A stretch of DNA of 64,000 bases from Adiantum capillus-veneris (taxonomy: Eukaryota; Streptophyta; Polypodiopsida; Polypodiales; Pteridaceae). The translations under genes were made by a program, and so were the position numbers. Below are positions 9,948 to 20,535 of this stretch, piece by piece. Where the stretch lies: positions 82,381,760 through 82,445,759 of the forward strand of contig CM043948.1 in NCBI GenBank assembly GCA_014529385.2, given 5' to 3'. Each line of letters begins with the position of its first letter. Position 1 is the stretch's first letter. The notes below the pieces were generated by a model that saw nothing but the letters and a program-made list of their open reading frames with translations, did not search any database and was not told where the DNA came from.

Positions 9948-11366
9948 ATGGATATAGAGGATATGCAAGAGACCGCTAATGAGAGGCTGATGTCTTTTCT
10001 TTACAAAGTTAATGAAATTGCAAGATTTCAAAGTGTCAAAGAGATTTTTAATGATGCCTTTGAGCTTCAACTACTTGTGGATGGCTTCTCCACACAAATT
10101 AGTGAATTGATAGAGATATATACAGCATTGACCAAAGATCACAGGCTTGATAATCTTGTTCATTTTCTTGATATATGCAAAGCAGGTAGCTTGGCAAGGA
10201 CAGGTATTGCAAAGAAGTGTTCAAGCCTTCATCCAGACTGGAAAAAGATCATAAAGCCTTGCAAATTTCATGGTAATATGCATTGCCATTTGGTAGAGTA
10301 TGACCTTGGACTTATCATTTTCTTCAGTGTACTCCGAACACCAGAGGGCAAACAGATTTCAAAGCAGATTTCTCAGGCTGAGGAGGACCAGGAGGAAGAG
10401 GAGGAAGAGGAGAGGGAGATGGAGTTCCATGAAGAGGAAGAGAAACTACAAAGCATTGAGATGTTGGACATTGCAAAATTTAAAGCAGAAAACATCACTA
10501 AAGTGGAGAATGTTGACATTGAGGATGAAGATGTTGATCCTTTGCATTGCACAGCAACATTTTCCACATACAAAGTTCACAAAAAGGAATATGTTTTGTT
10601 GAATGACATTCAGCATCTTTTTGATCTAAGGGAAGTTTTGGCTGAGTGGGGATGTAATGACATAGGATTCATTGATTACTCTTCTTGCCCCTTAGCAGTC
10701 TTGGACACAGAGGCAGAAAATTTTATTGACAGCTCAAGTGTTGGAAAGCTTGTGCAGGACATTGTTCTGAGATATGAGCAACAGGGTGTACGTTTTGAAG
10801 AGGAGTTCAATGAGATCCAAAAAAGGCTTAAAATAGAGCATATGGGAGAGGAAAAGACCAGAGATTATGAAGTAAGGCCAACTAGATCCATTGATATATG
10901 GGAACCTGCCTTTTTTGAGGAGGATGAGTCTCCTAAGGTATGTTTATGACCATTTTGCTTTGTCTAATTAATGTGCCAAACAATTAACCAAGACATATTT
11001 TTGCAGATTGAAATACTGGACACAGACAAATTCCTTGGCAGGGGGAAGGGTTCCAGACCATTAAATTTAGGAAGGAACCAGAGCTTGGGACACTTTATTG
11101 GGAAGCTCAACAAAGAGACTGTCATTATATTCCATAACAAGTTTACAAGAGAACCATTGCTGCCAATGCTTGCAATTAAAGCACTTGCAAAGGTTGTTGG
11201 TTCATGTCAGCTTCCTCCAGGGTTAGAGAAGTTAATATTGGTGGAAAAGGAGGAAGCCATCATAATTTTTGGATTCTTCCCTGGACTTATTGGTTCTAGA
11301 GCTGGTTATTTTGCCACAATGGCATCCTATGTGCTTGCCCACATCCTATGGGACCTCATTTCTTGA
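9948..11366 (+). CDS. unknown 449-residue protein of the DNA element (gene B)
   Basis: The model is ATG 9948, exon 9948-10937, intron 10938-11006 (GTATGT...TTTGCAG), exon 11007-11366, stop TGA. Both exons are open and in phase. This is the only gene of the element with no in-frame stop. Residues ~145-170 are extremely acidic (runs of Glu), followed by a mixed domain (KEYVLLNDIQHLF, WGCNDIGFIDYSS) and, after the intron, a Gly/Leu-rich C-terminal part ending LAHILWDLIS. No known family was recognised. It is transcribed away from the histone-protease gene and converges on the transposase-like gene, overlapping its 3' end by 21 bases. The frame also stays open upstream to 9876, so an earlier start is possible. 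Confidence 0.65.
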
Positions 11367-13476
11367 TGTACCTTCAAGACCATGATCTTTGATGGCATTG
11401 TGGAGAGCTTTCCACTGGTTATACTTCACATTGGATGAACCCTTCTTGGCATTTACCTTTCCTAGTTTGCCATGAAACCCTAGGAAAGCTCTGGCCTTCA
11501 CACCACCAACAAAGACCTTTCTAGGCACATTGTTTCCATTTGAAGATCTCTTCAGGTCTGTTTCAATCTTAACCTTACCATTGTGAAGGCCAATTTCTGA
11601 TAAAACCCTTTCAATACATTTCATTGCAGCATCTCTAGCTGCTTTTGGCTGTAACTTCCAGGCAAACCCCACATACAGATGTACAATTTTCTCCACAATT
11701 CTGCAAAGAGCATGCAGAGTGCATATGTGGACATTAGCAAGTGGAATATTTAAAACTGCTTTGAAGTTTGGATCTTGAGTATGCCTATTGGGTGCTTTGT
11801 TCCAATTTGCAGGATTACATTCTTTTGCTGATGCCATACAATACAGACAAGGGCTCTTTGCCATAGCTCCTTTGGAGACATTGTACATACATTTAAGGGT
11901 TTTAAGGTCTCCTCCCATGTGCCATTCCACCCTGTAACTTCCAAACCCTTCAACTTCAAGCTCTTCCCCTAATTCTTGTGCATTAATGACTTCGGGTATT
12001 GTTGTTTGATGGAAAACCCAATCCAGAACATCAAAGTCTTCACTCTCTACTTCAAAAGCACCTAGCCACCAGACATTCTTCTCCGATTGCACGCTGAAGT
12101 ACTTGGTATCCTTCGGTTTCAATGCTCTGTTCATTAAAGTTATGGAAATCCTCTCAATTTTTCTGTTCTTAACAATCTCGCATTCATCAAGCTTTATCAC
12201 AAAACTGACAACACCATTTGCTTCTGTATGCTCCAGCTCATAGAATCTGATCATTTCCTTCTGAAGTGTCTTCAAGTCAAGGAAAATATTATTGAACTCG
12301 TCAAATTGAAGATCCCTCTTTTTACCATGATAGGTACCATGAATGTGGTGAGGCTCACCCAACATCTCCATTATCCTCTCATTGATCTTTTTCCTTGCCT
12401 GCTGCACAATGGATGGCTTTGGAAGCAAAGAGGACCTGACTTTACATTGCTTTAACCTTGAGTTCACATTTCTGAACAGCTTGCTATAACCATCTCTGCT
12501 AATGCCTACCTTATCCATAGTATATTGCACATCCTCCTTGTCCAAGCAAGAGCTCTACAAAAATCCCTCAATGCACTGCTCCTTTGCCTTGTTAAACTTC
12601 TTCTCTGTGAAAATCTTTTTGGCAACCTTGGGAGGTAAAACATCACAATAATGTTTAGCTGCCATTTCCATGTTTGATGCAGAGTTTGGTTGTAGCAAAG
12701 TCCTAAATCAAAAGGTACAAAATTAACTGATTATTGATCTTGTCCAAATGACACCAACAAAATAAACAAACAGTGATCAACTAAATTAAAGTTAACTGAA
12801 TATTAATCATTTAATAAAGAACAGCTGCAATAGGGTCTTAATAACAACCTAACAAAAAGATTAACTACCTAACAAAGAAAAGTAACCTACGCATATTAAC
12901 AAAGAAAAGTAACCTAAGCATATTAACAAAGAATAGTAGCAACTTAACAATATAAAATAAGCATATATACCTTGCTGCTCTGATTCTCCTGCTGCAACCT
13001 CCTCCACCACGTCTCAAGGCTTCAATGTTCTTTAACTTCTTTTCTCTTTGTCTGTTTCCTAACATTGTATTCTTTCTTCTAGCTTGTTTGAGCTGAGTTT
13101 GTAGCTTTTCGTTGCTCTCTTTACATTCCTCAAGCTGTTGTTTAAGAGTATTTATCATTTGTTTGGCCAAATGATCTTCTAACTTAAGAATATCTCTCTC
13201 TACCGCAAGACTCTGTGTATAACCCAGCAACCCTCTTTGACCATCACCCACAAATTTTGTCAAAGATGAACAATTTTATAATGGGGTAGTGCTCTTTGTC
13301 ATTGGGTCCACTGGATACAATCTTCCATCAGTCCAGAGATCAATGTGTTTTTTTAAATCTTGCCGCATTGCTTCAAATATGGACGAGGACACCTCTGCAC
13401 ATTTGTTTCTCTTGCGCACTGGACAATATTCTTCATTTAGCTCAATGTGTAGATGGTATAAGCTTCTCTTCTCCAT
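11346..13476 (-). pseudogene. transposase-like protein of the DNA element (gene C)
   Basis: ATG at 13476; exon 13476-12971, intron 12970-12703, exon 12702-11346; 620 codons. It is open except for TAA at about 13275-13273 and TAG at 12557-12555, each one C-to-T change from CAA or CAG. Residues ~100-150 form a Leu/Lys/Glu-rich coiled coil (DHLAKQMINTLKQQLEE) followed by a basic stretch. The second exon holds an RNase H-fold-like layout: KLDECE (Asp341), HMGGDLKTL (Asp434), a zinc-type CLYC pair (Cys454, Cys457), then HICTLHAL (His494, His499) and a helix with Glu506. Asp-Asp-Glu with a CxxC between them is seen in several cut-and-paste transposases, but the family is not assigned. It is the best candidate for mobilising the element. 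The C-terminus is Lys/Gly-rich. Confidence 0.65.
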
Positions 13477-13749
13477 GGAAGACTATTAACAGTATTTGTC
13501 AGAGATAGTACTATAGAGAAAAGCTCTGCAGATATGAGGAAGAAGACGACACAGAAAAGGTTTGTTTCAGCTTTTGGAAATTTTGAATTTTGGGCCATAA
13601 CTGACGTTTTCGTTAGTTTTGGAGGGAGTATTTTTTAGAATACTAAAGATCCTAGAAAGATTTGACAATGACATGTTTCGGCGGAGGTAAAAAGGACGCA
13701 AACTCACCTTTTTACAAACATTTCACTATTTTTTAAATAAAGTATATAT

Positions 13750-13799
13750 TCTCTCTCTACATATTCTTACAGGGCACAAAAGTGACCTCAAAATTCCCC
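13750..13799 (-). repeat. right terminal inverted repeat of the 8.4 kb element
   Basis: The reverse complement starts GGGGAATTTTGAGGTCA and matches the left end at 5410-5457. Followed by TA at 13800-13801, after which gag resumes. Confidence 0.85.
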
Positions 13800-13801
13800 T
13801 A

Positions 13802-14606
13802 ATTTGAAGGAGGTGATTAGAAGAATAAACCATGGCTACAAATAGAACCTGAATGTACGACAGTCTCAATTGAGGAGATATGATACTTGTGGAGGGGATC
13901 ATCCCACTCCATGGTGTAACACTCAACCAAAGCCGCAACAAATACTAGGGCAGCAACATATGCTCATGTTCATAGCCAATTAGGAGTATGGTTTGAAGAA
14001 CATTCTTACCAGGAAAGAACAACCTTTGGTTGGATCACTAGCTATGAAACAAGAAGGTCCATGCTATGAATGTGGAAGTGACCATTGGACACTAGGTTGT
14101 CCAAACAAGGGTCCACAAATAGAAAGATTTTTTTTATTGTAAAGGTTGTGGGAGAGACCATCTACTCCAGCAATGTGCTAAGAATCGAAACTACAAGGGG
14201 AAAGCAAAAATGAACATTGTAGGAGTGATGCCTTCTTCAAGCGGATCCGAGGTAGAGCCGACAATTCCTTTAAATCTTGAGCTCTAGAAGCTACCAAAAA
14301 TGCACCCGTTGAGCAACCCACATTGCCACCTCAAACAAAAATCGAGAACATAACGGTGAAAACTGGAAGAAATTCACGGAAAGCCAAACAACATAAAATG
14401 AAAGTGAAGAGGCTGAAGAGAAAACAGCTTTAGAAACAAAACTGCATCAAAAAAAGAACATCTTAAACATGAGCAAGAAATTAAGAAATACGCAAAGGGA
14501 GCGAAGATCGACTCAGGCGGTTTAGTCTTGGTGGACAAAGTCTTTGAATCTTTAGATGCAATTTTGAAGGCCTATGAAGCTAAGCTAAAACCCAATCAAA
14601 CATAAG
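13802..14606 (+). pseudogene. retrotransposon gag, second part, with CCHC zinc knuckles
   Basis: This continues the gag interrupted at 5409. It encodes, with stops and one or more frame changes, three zinc-knuckle-like motifs: about 13880-13918 (CGGDHPTPWC), 14063-14102 (CYECGSDHWTLGC) and 14143-14180 (GCGRDHLLQQC). CCHC knuckles mark the nucleocapsid end of gag. The following part is Lys/Glu-rich. From 14618 the linker region homologous to 3640 begins. Confidence 0.7.
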
Positions 14607-14617
14607 AGTATAGATGG

Positions 14618-14972
14618 CTGACGTATCTTCATCCAGGGTATGGAAAAGAGAGGTTGCAAATGTGCAAGGAGCTCATCCGAACGGCCCAAGCTCTTATGGA
14701 ACCACATGTTCCAGATGAGGCTTTCCAATCAACGAGAAAAGCAAGTTTTCGAGCAAATATGAGCAACACCCTTGAAAAATTGATGCTAGAGTAGGGCATA
14801 TTGAAGAAAATAATCATTTCATACTGGTGGATTCAACTAGCATCTCAACACAAAATTACCACAAAACAACGGAGGCTTCAAAATCTCAAACCTCTTTACA
14901 TGTTGAGGCCCTAAAAAAATACCAAGTCACAAAGTGGTTAATTATGGATGCGTCAAAAACATTAAAAAAGTT
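14618..14972 (+). pseudogene. Ty3-like gag-protease linker, broken by an inverted-repeat segment
   Basis: It matches 3640-3720 at its start (CATCCAGGGTATG.AAA, AGAGGTTGCAAATGTGCAAGGAG) and encodes a frame like RLQMCKELIRTAQALMEPHVPD. It ends at about 14972, where the left arm of a large inverted repeat begins. The matching continuation (GTTCCAGATGCTCCAAAAACGGAGGTTC) appears at 19345, beyond the right arm. Confidence 0.55.
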
Positions 14973-15232
14973 GAGAAATAATTAATTTCTAGCAAGTCCA
15001 TGGGGCCACTCAAATACCTACCAATGATTGAAACAACACCACCTTTGTGAGTGTAGCTTAATGCACAAACTCCAAGAGTGTCCATCAAGTTGTTGTTCCA
15101 TATTATACATGCTTGAGTTATCACATTGTGATGGCATCTCAAAAGTAGTATATTATCATACTATAATGGGAGTTCACGGACTTGCATTCCTTATCAAGTT
15201 TGACTAAGTGTGATGGTAACGTTGGTATGCAA
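14973..15232 (-). repeat. left arm of a 260 bp inverted repeat, coding-like
   Basis: Its reverse complement matches 18877-19141 at about 90% by eye. Both arms can be read as the same protein fragment, with segments like CHHNVI.QAC, WNNNLM.TLGVCA and THKGGVVSIIGRYLSGP. Most differences between arms are single bases. The protein family was not recognised. Confidence 0.8.
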
Positions 15233-15650
15233 TTTCATGTTAGAACCTTATAGAAGTGTAGGGATTAATGAGGGTTGACATGATTGACCTTTTTTTGAGG
15301 CTAATTAATGTGTTCTTTTTTACTCAGACATGCAGGCCAAGTTCTCTTTCTTGCGAGTTGGTGACAGTAGTTGACGCCGGGGAGCCTGGATGAGAAGCCA
15401 GCTTTCTTTGACTCTTTCCGGGCTTGCAAACTACAGCTTTGTTGTACTTGTCCTACGTGTAGGTGCACACACACACACACATACACACACACAATTGTCT
15501 GTGTATGTGTTTCTGTCTTCTTGCAAGGGTGAGACATTGTGCAAGGGGGGCAAGGTTGGAAGAAGAAAAGGGAGTTCTCTATTGTGAGCTTGCATAAAAT
15601 TGTGTTGTCGTCGCTATGTGGTGTAGCCCCTTTTCCTACATGGCCTGCAA
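15233..15650. other. no gene seen; short (CA)n
   Basis: Holds a CA-rich stretch at about 15465-15495 inside the inverted-repeat segment. No supported reading frame. Confidence 0.6.
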
Positions 15651-15653
15651 TTA

Positions 15654-16088
15654 TTGGTTGCTTTTTTTTACTCTTCTTCTGCCACCACCTACTATGAACC
15701 CACCCTAACTATACCTCTGGAATCAATTGTATACATCACTTTCTTACCTAGGCCTCTGCATGTTTTCTCTCTCACTATCTCTCTCGAGGTCTTCCATGGG
15801 AAATTGGTTGTTGCAAAACCTATTGTGGACGCTAAATCCACACAGACTCTACCCCTTTTAGGTGCTACCCACTTAGCATGCCATGCTCCTGCTATTGTCA
15901 ATCATGCTATTGGTGAAGTAGCCTACATGCCTCCAAGCTCTCAGATGTATGAGCCATACGTGGCATGCTACCTTCTGCCTTCTCTAACTAAGAATGCTGC
16001 AACATGGTGGGAGTTGCAGAGAAAAGCTAGGGTGGCCACGATGGCCATAAGGTCAAAATCAATATCAGAAAATTTATTGAATCTTTAA
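15654..16088 (+). pseudogene. gag-like retroelement fragment
   Basis: A 144-codon open frame ends with a segment like LLPSLTKNAATWWELQRKA, the shape of the retrotransposon gag motif (L.....A..WW). The start is not secure, the upstream residues look like translated non-coding sequence, and coding sense is lost after 16088. It lies between the inverted-repeat arms. It is too short to place in a lineage. Confidence 0.4.
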
Positions 16089-16781
16089 CTATGATATCAA
16101 CAGGGACACAAGTCAAATCAAAGCATCGATATGAGTCACTTGAATAGTCCACAACTGAAAAAGGTAAGAAAAAGATGATGGGAATCCTTGGTCGTGGAGG
16201 GTTTGAAGGAGGTCTAGACCTTGTAGAGGTAAAAATAATCAAGGGAGAAATATCTGATGCAGAACTCATGGTAGGCTTGATAGCAGAAGGGAACTCTATA
16301 GTCAATACAGTGGTAGAAGCTGTCACATTATAAGACATGCAGATCGACATATTTGAAATCCTTGGTCCAAACTTTGTGCTCCTCGAACTCTTGCTACTGC
16401 CACTTCCTCCTCCACAATATGGTGTAAATTCATGCGCATGTTTCAATAGCAACCAATAATTTTGTTTGTAGATAAATCTGTAGCCTGAAATCATCCATTA
16501 GCACAGCAAATTAAACCCTTCTGATAGCACATGCAACAGTAATCCACCATACTCAGCTTGTGAGCAAGAGAGAGGTCCTCAAGGACGAGGAGGGAGCCTG
16601 ATATGCACCTGAGGTTGTCGACATTGAATCCTCATCCACCTCCATCGTTGAGTATGAGCTATAGCTGCTGCTTTCTGATCACAACTTCCTGTTGCAAAAG
16701 CTCGTCTTGCTCGTCATGTAGCTTTTTTTGCCTATAACAAGGCCATGTAGCTTGTTTTTCCTATAGCAAGGGAGGGCCTTT
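16089..16781. other. no gene supported
   Basis: A 155-codon minus-strand frame covers 16494-16027, but its composition does not suggest a protein family and it overlaps the gag fragment. Nothing else seen. Confidence 0.5.
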
Positions 16782-17235
16782 GTGAACCTATCAAAACCAG
16801 TCCGCGCCGGCGCGGAATGGTTCGAGCATGTTAATTCAGCAAGATGTAGAAGCGATGCTTTTTTTGTATTTATTTTTAATCAGCAATTCAGCTCGAGCTA
16901 GGTATAGAAATCTACCACTACCAGCTCGGCATGCAGGTTGTTTTTCCGTTAAAATGAGGAAGGGATTCTGAAGCTCTTGTGAACCTACTGGAACCAGTCC
17001 GCGCCGGCGCGAAATGGTTCGAGCAGGTTCAGCACGATGTAGAAGCAATGCGTTTTTTGTATTTATTTTTAATCAGTGATTCAGCTCGAGCTAGGTATAG
17101 AAATCTACCACTACCAGCTCGGCATGCAGGTTGTTTTTTCGTTAATGAGGAAGGGATTCTGAAGCTCTTGTGAACCTACTAGAACCAGTCCGTGCCGGCG
17201 CGGACTGGTTTCAGCAGGTTCGGTACAATGTAGAA
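16782..17235. repeat. tandem repeat (~195 bp, 2.3 units) with a GC-rich palindrome
   Basis: Units start at 16782, 16979 and 17170 (GTGAACCTA...) and are nearly identical apart from point changes. Each unit opens with a GC-rich dyad centred on CCGGCG; in the third unit the 13-base arms (ACCAGTCCGTGCC / GGCGCGGACTGGT) pair with one mismatch, while in units 1 and 2 the right arm has decayed. A related, more decayed dyad is at about 18308-18335. Confidence 0.85.
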
Positions 17236-18876
17236 TCTTCTCCTTTCCATGCTCATCGTCCTTTGTCTGCCAAGGCACTGCCCAACCGTCTATTGCACTA
17301 TCATCTATGCCCGAGTGCCGCTATCATCCCTGAAACCCCTCAACCTCTGCCTCCCCTATATGAATGATCACAACCCTCATGGTTGTAGTTTGCCAAGGGG
17401 TACAACAAGGGGGTTGTGTGTGAAAGGCGAAGGGAGTGCGAGAGCTAGGTAGACAACATGGGCACGAGCTGAAGTGACAATCTCTCTGCAGCATCCTTCT
17501 TTGCTCTTTCCTCTCTATGTGGCAGCAGCCCCCGAGCAGCAAACTCGGCCTTGACTCTCTTGTAAGTCCACAGATCATGAAGACGTGTAATACCCCATGC
17601 AGACTCCAGTTCATCGCCATGCAAACTCACCAAAGAAGTTCTCTTGTTTAGGACGAGAAAGAATGAGAAGGAATATGTGTTCTCTTGAAAGTATTTTCTT
17701 TTTTTCAAATGGATGCAACCTACTAGCTCAAGCTGATTTTTTTAAAAGAACAAAAAACTTTTATGTATAGAGCCGACTAAGGGCTCGAAATTGGGGTGGA
17801 CGTACTAAAGGAATCTCGCAAGAAACTTGTGGTTTTATTTTAGGAAGAGAAAGTATGTGTGTTATGTGTATGCTCGAGCTAGTTATCGAAAGTTAAATAA
17901 TGTCCAGCTAGGTAACCCCTACTAGCTCGTGGTTTTTTAGATGCCTCGGCCACTAGATTCCTAGGAATCTCATCCCTCCCCTTAGGTGGAAGCCACACCT
18001 TCAAATTTTGTAACCATTTCAACGCTCTTGTAACCACGCATCCCAACATATCAAGGTATGATAATTAGTGATACGTAAAGCTCAACAAAAAAGCTCTACA
18101 AGATTACCTGCAAGCTACAAGTCTATGTCACAAGAACTACACTCCTCTCCGTGTGTGGCCCTTGACCTCTAGAGTTGGTGCATCCCTTGTTTCTCTTTCC
18201 CTCCTTAGTGCGGCATCTTAGAATTGCCTTGCCGTATCTTACTTGATTCACATTTTTTTCCAATTAACTCCAAGCGGTACCCCCTACTGGCCTTAGTGAA
18301 ACTAGTCGAAACCAATCCACGCAGGCACGGACTGTTTCCAAGATGGTGGGTGTCCCACCATTGGTGGTGGCGGATCTGGGCGGTGTTGTGGTATACTTTT
18401 TGTGATTTTTAGAAAATTGCCTTCTTAGCTAAATTGGATCACATTTGTATAAAAATAAAAGTCCTCCAGAATGTTGGAGAAGCCAGACATCTAGTCAATA
18501 CAATAAAAGAGATGACATCGCTCTCGTAGAAATATGGCATATCGTCTAGTCAATACAATCAAAGAGATAAAATTGCTAGAAGAAATCTTTCATCATTCAA
18601 GAGCTATATATACTCTCTAAAGTAAATGGATTTTGGCACATTTGTGAAAAAAAATAAGCAATGGATGGCCTAGTGAGCATTGGCAGTTCTTGGAATGTGG
18701 GGATGCAGGATATGACCAGCAAACACAGTGTCAATAAGCTCTTTGTTGTTTATAAATGATGTAAATTGAGGGTCTTCATAAGTATTCTCTATGACAACAT
18801 GCATAGGACAATATGCTCAATAATGGTGACCAAAGATAAACTGTAGATTTTTTTAATGGATGCAACATGAGGGACC
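17236..18876. other. no gene seen
   Basis: Mixed-composition DNA inside the inverted-repeat segment. Short frames only. A degenerate copy of the GC-rich dyad lies near 18308-18335. Confidence 0.55.
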
Positions 18877-19141
18877 ATTGCATAATACCAACATTACCAT
18901 CACACTTAGTCAAGCTTGATAAGGAATGCAAGTCCGTGAGATTCCATTATAGTATGATGGATATAATGCTTTTGAGATGCCATCACAATGTGATAAATCA
19001 AGCATGTATGGTGTGGAACAACAATTTGATGAACACTCTTGGAGTTTGTGCATCAAGCTACACTCACAAAGGTGGAGTTGTTTCAATCATTGGTAGGTAT
19101 CTGAGTGGCCCCATAGACTTGCTAGAAATTTATTAGTTCTC
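18877..19141 (+). repeat. right arm of the 260 bp inverted repeat, coding-like
   Basis: Plus-strand frame with MRDHCIIPTLPSHLVKLDKE at its start and the segments CHHNVINQAC and THKGGVVSIIGRYLSGP, mirrored in the arm at 14973-15232. The frame closes at TAG just inside the arm edge. Confidence 0.8.
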
Positions 19142-19344
19142 ACCTTAGCCCTTTTTCTCATCTTTCCCTAATACTTCAATCCCTTGGTGCTACTCCACAT
19201 CTTATCACACTTTTCACGCTTATTATGTCTTTTTCCCTTATCACATTGCAGAATGTCTCTAATTCACAAATACCTTTATTGAGAGACTCGCTCGTTTTTT
19301 TCATCGCTCGGAAAAAATCGCTCGCCATCTTGTAAGACTCGTTC
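19142..19344. other. spacer between inverted-repeat arm and Ty3-like remains
   Basis: About 200 bases that match neither the other Ty3-like linker copies nor the repeat arms. They contain repeated CGCTCG words at about 19288-19325. Confidence 0.5.
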
Positions 19345-20535
19345 CAGATGCTCCAAAAACGGAGGTTCTAATCCACAAAGGAATCTAGGAAATGGAGAAC
19401 CAAAGTGTTGCAAACATAGATCAAGAAGAGCCGGAAGTTAATGCACCTTAAGATACAAGGGAAGTAGCCAATACCACAGATGGGGTGGGCTCACAAGCGA
19501 TGATGCCAATTTTGGAGGGTAGAAGAACCGTGGCCACAATCCTTATGGGAATTGATTAGAAACCAAAAAGATGGTTGTGCTACTTTATAGTCAGCACCTA
19601 TCCCTGAAAAAAAACATGGATCACCAATTTTTTCCATGGGATATACGGTCTCTATATGGGGATGCCGAGTCTGTCGCATTTGAAGAAAGCAAACCATGCT
19701 CTCTACGGAATTTTCCATCTTTCATAGGAGAACTAGAAACAAAATCAATGGTTAGAGTGGTACCTTCTCAGTGGAAGGCCACATAATAAATGATGGATAC
19801 CAAGAGCTTGCACGAATTGATGTCTTCTTCTTTATAATTCACACTTTCTCTCTCAAAGTTGCTAATAATTAGACCGCATCTATGGGGCCAAATGGGCAAA
19901 TACACGGAAAAGATGGGGTAGAAAATCCCTTCACATGACCAACTTGCACATGAAAACATGATTGAAACTTTGCCTAAGAAACCACAAGCAAAACCAGTAC
20001 CAGTAAATAAGGTGGATGATTACTGCAAAGGTGACAAAGGAAACAAGACCTTACTTGTGGAGTACAAAGGAGTAAAGACAATTGCGATATTAGATAGCGG
20101 GGTAGAAATTTCCATTGCAATCAAGGGGATGTGGAAAAATGGGGAAAGCCTACGCTTAGGAAAACTCAAATGAAACTGTAATTATCGGATGGATACATGG
20201 AGAGACCAATATGAATGTTAGAACAAATCATTGTATCCTTGTGTGGCATTGAGTATGAGCACACCTTTTCCATAATGAATTTTGACAAGAGCAGCAACTT
20301 TGATATCATATTTGTGGGCAAACCATTCATGCATCAGCTCAAAATGGTACAAGACTGGGGCTATGCCTATATCTACATGAGACACAAAGAGGTCACTACA
20401 AAAATTAATGTCAAAGATCATAGTTATAGAGATGTAGAGAAAACCCTGGGGGAAGAATTAAACTCCACAACTGAACAGGAAAAGGGGGTACATGCTTGGT
20501 TGCAAAGCAAAGGCATATTTGGATGTGTGGAGCTT
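19345..20535 (+). pseudogene. Ty3-like linker and aspartic protease
   Basis: 19345-19760 repeats 3690-4105. From 19958 a broken frame encodes an aspartic protease: VKTIAILDSGVEISIA, with the catalytic Asp-Ser-Gly at 20090-20102, preceded by basic residues. The flap and C-terminal part lie in the frame at 20215-20535 (FDIIFVGKPFMHQLKMVQDW, then YRDVEKTL). Stops and one frame change near 20170-20215 break it. No reverse transcriptase or integrase of this element follows, so the copy is a gag-protease remnant. Confidence 0.65.

Larger units (their letters stand above)
5410..13799. mobile_element. 8.4 kb TIR DNA transposon carrying a CENH3-like/protease gene
   Basis: Both ends carry the same inverted sequence starting GGGGAATTTTGAGGTCA, extending about 48 bp with a few mismatches. 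TA flanks both ends. Removing the element with one TA rejoins the gag frame at CAG-ATT-AAT-TTG-AAG, which supports a TA target duplication. Inside are four intron-containing gene models: 5786-6472 (+), 8856-6950 (-), 9948-11366 (+) and 13476-11346 (-). The last two converge and overlap by 21 bases. The (-) gene at 11346 has transposase-like motifs. No reverse transcriptase is present. The superfamily could not be assigned: a TA duplication recalls Tc1/mariner-like groups, but the size and gene content do not. Confidence 0.85.

Noticed and set aside
16027-16494. 155-codon minus-strand frame
   Set aside because: Overlaps a gag-like fragment on the other strand and has low-complexity Ser/Pro/Arg content without motifs.
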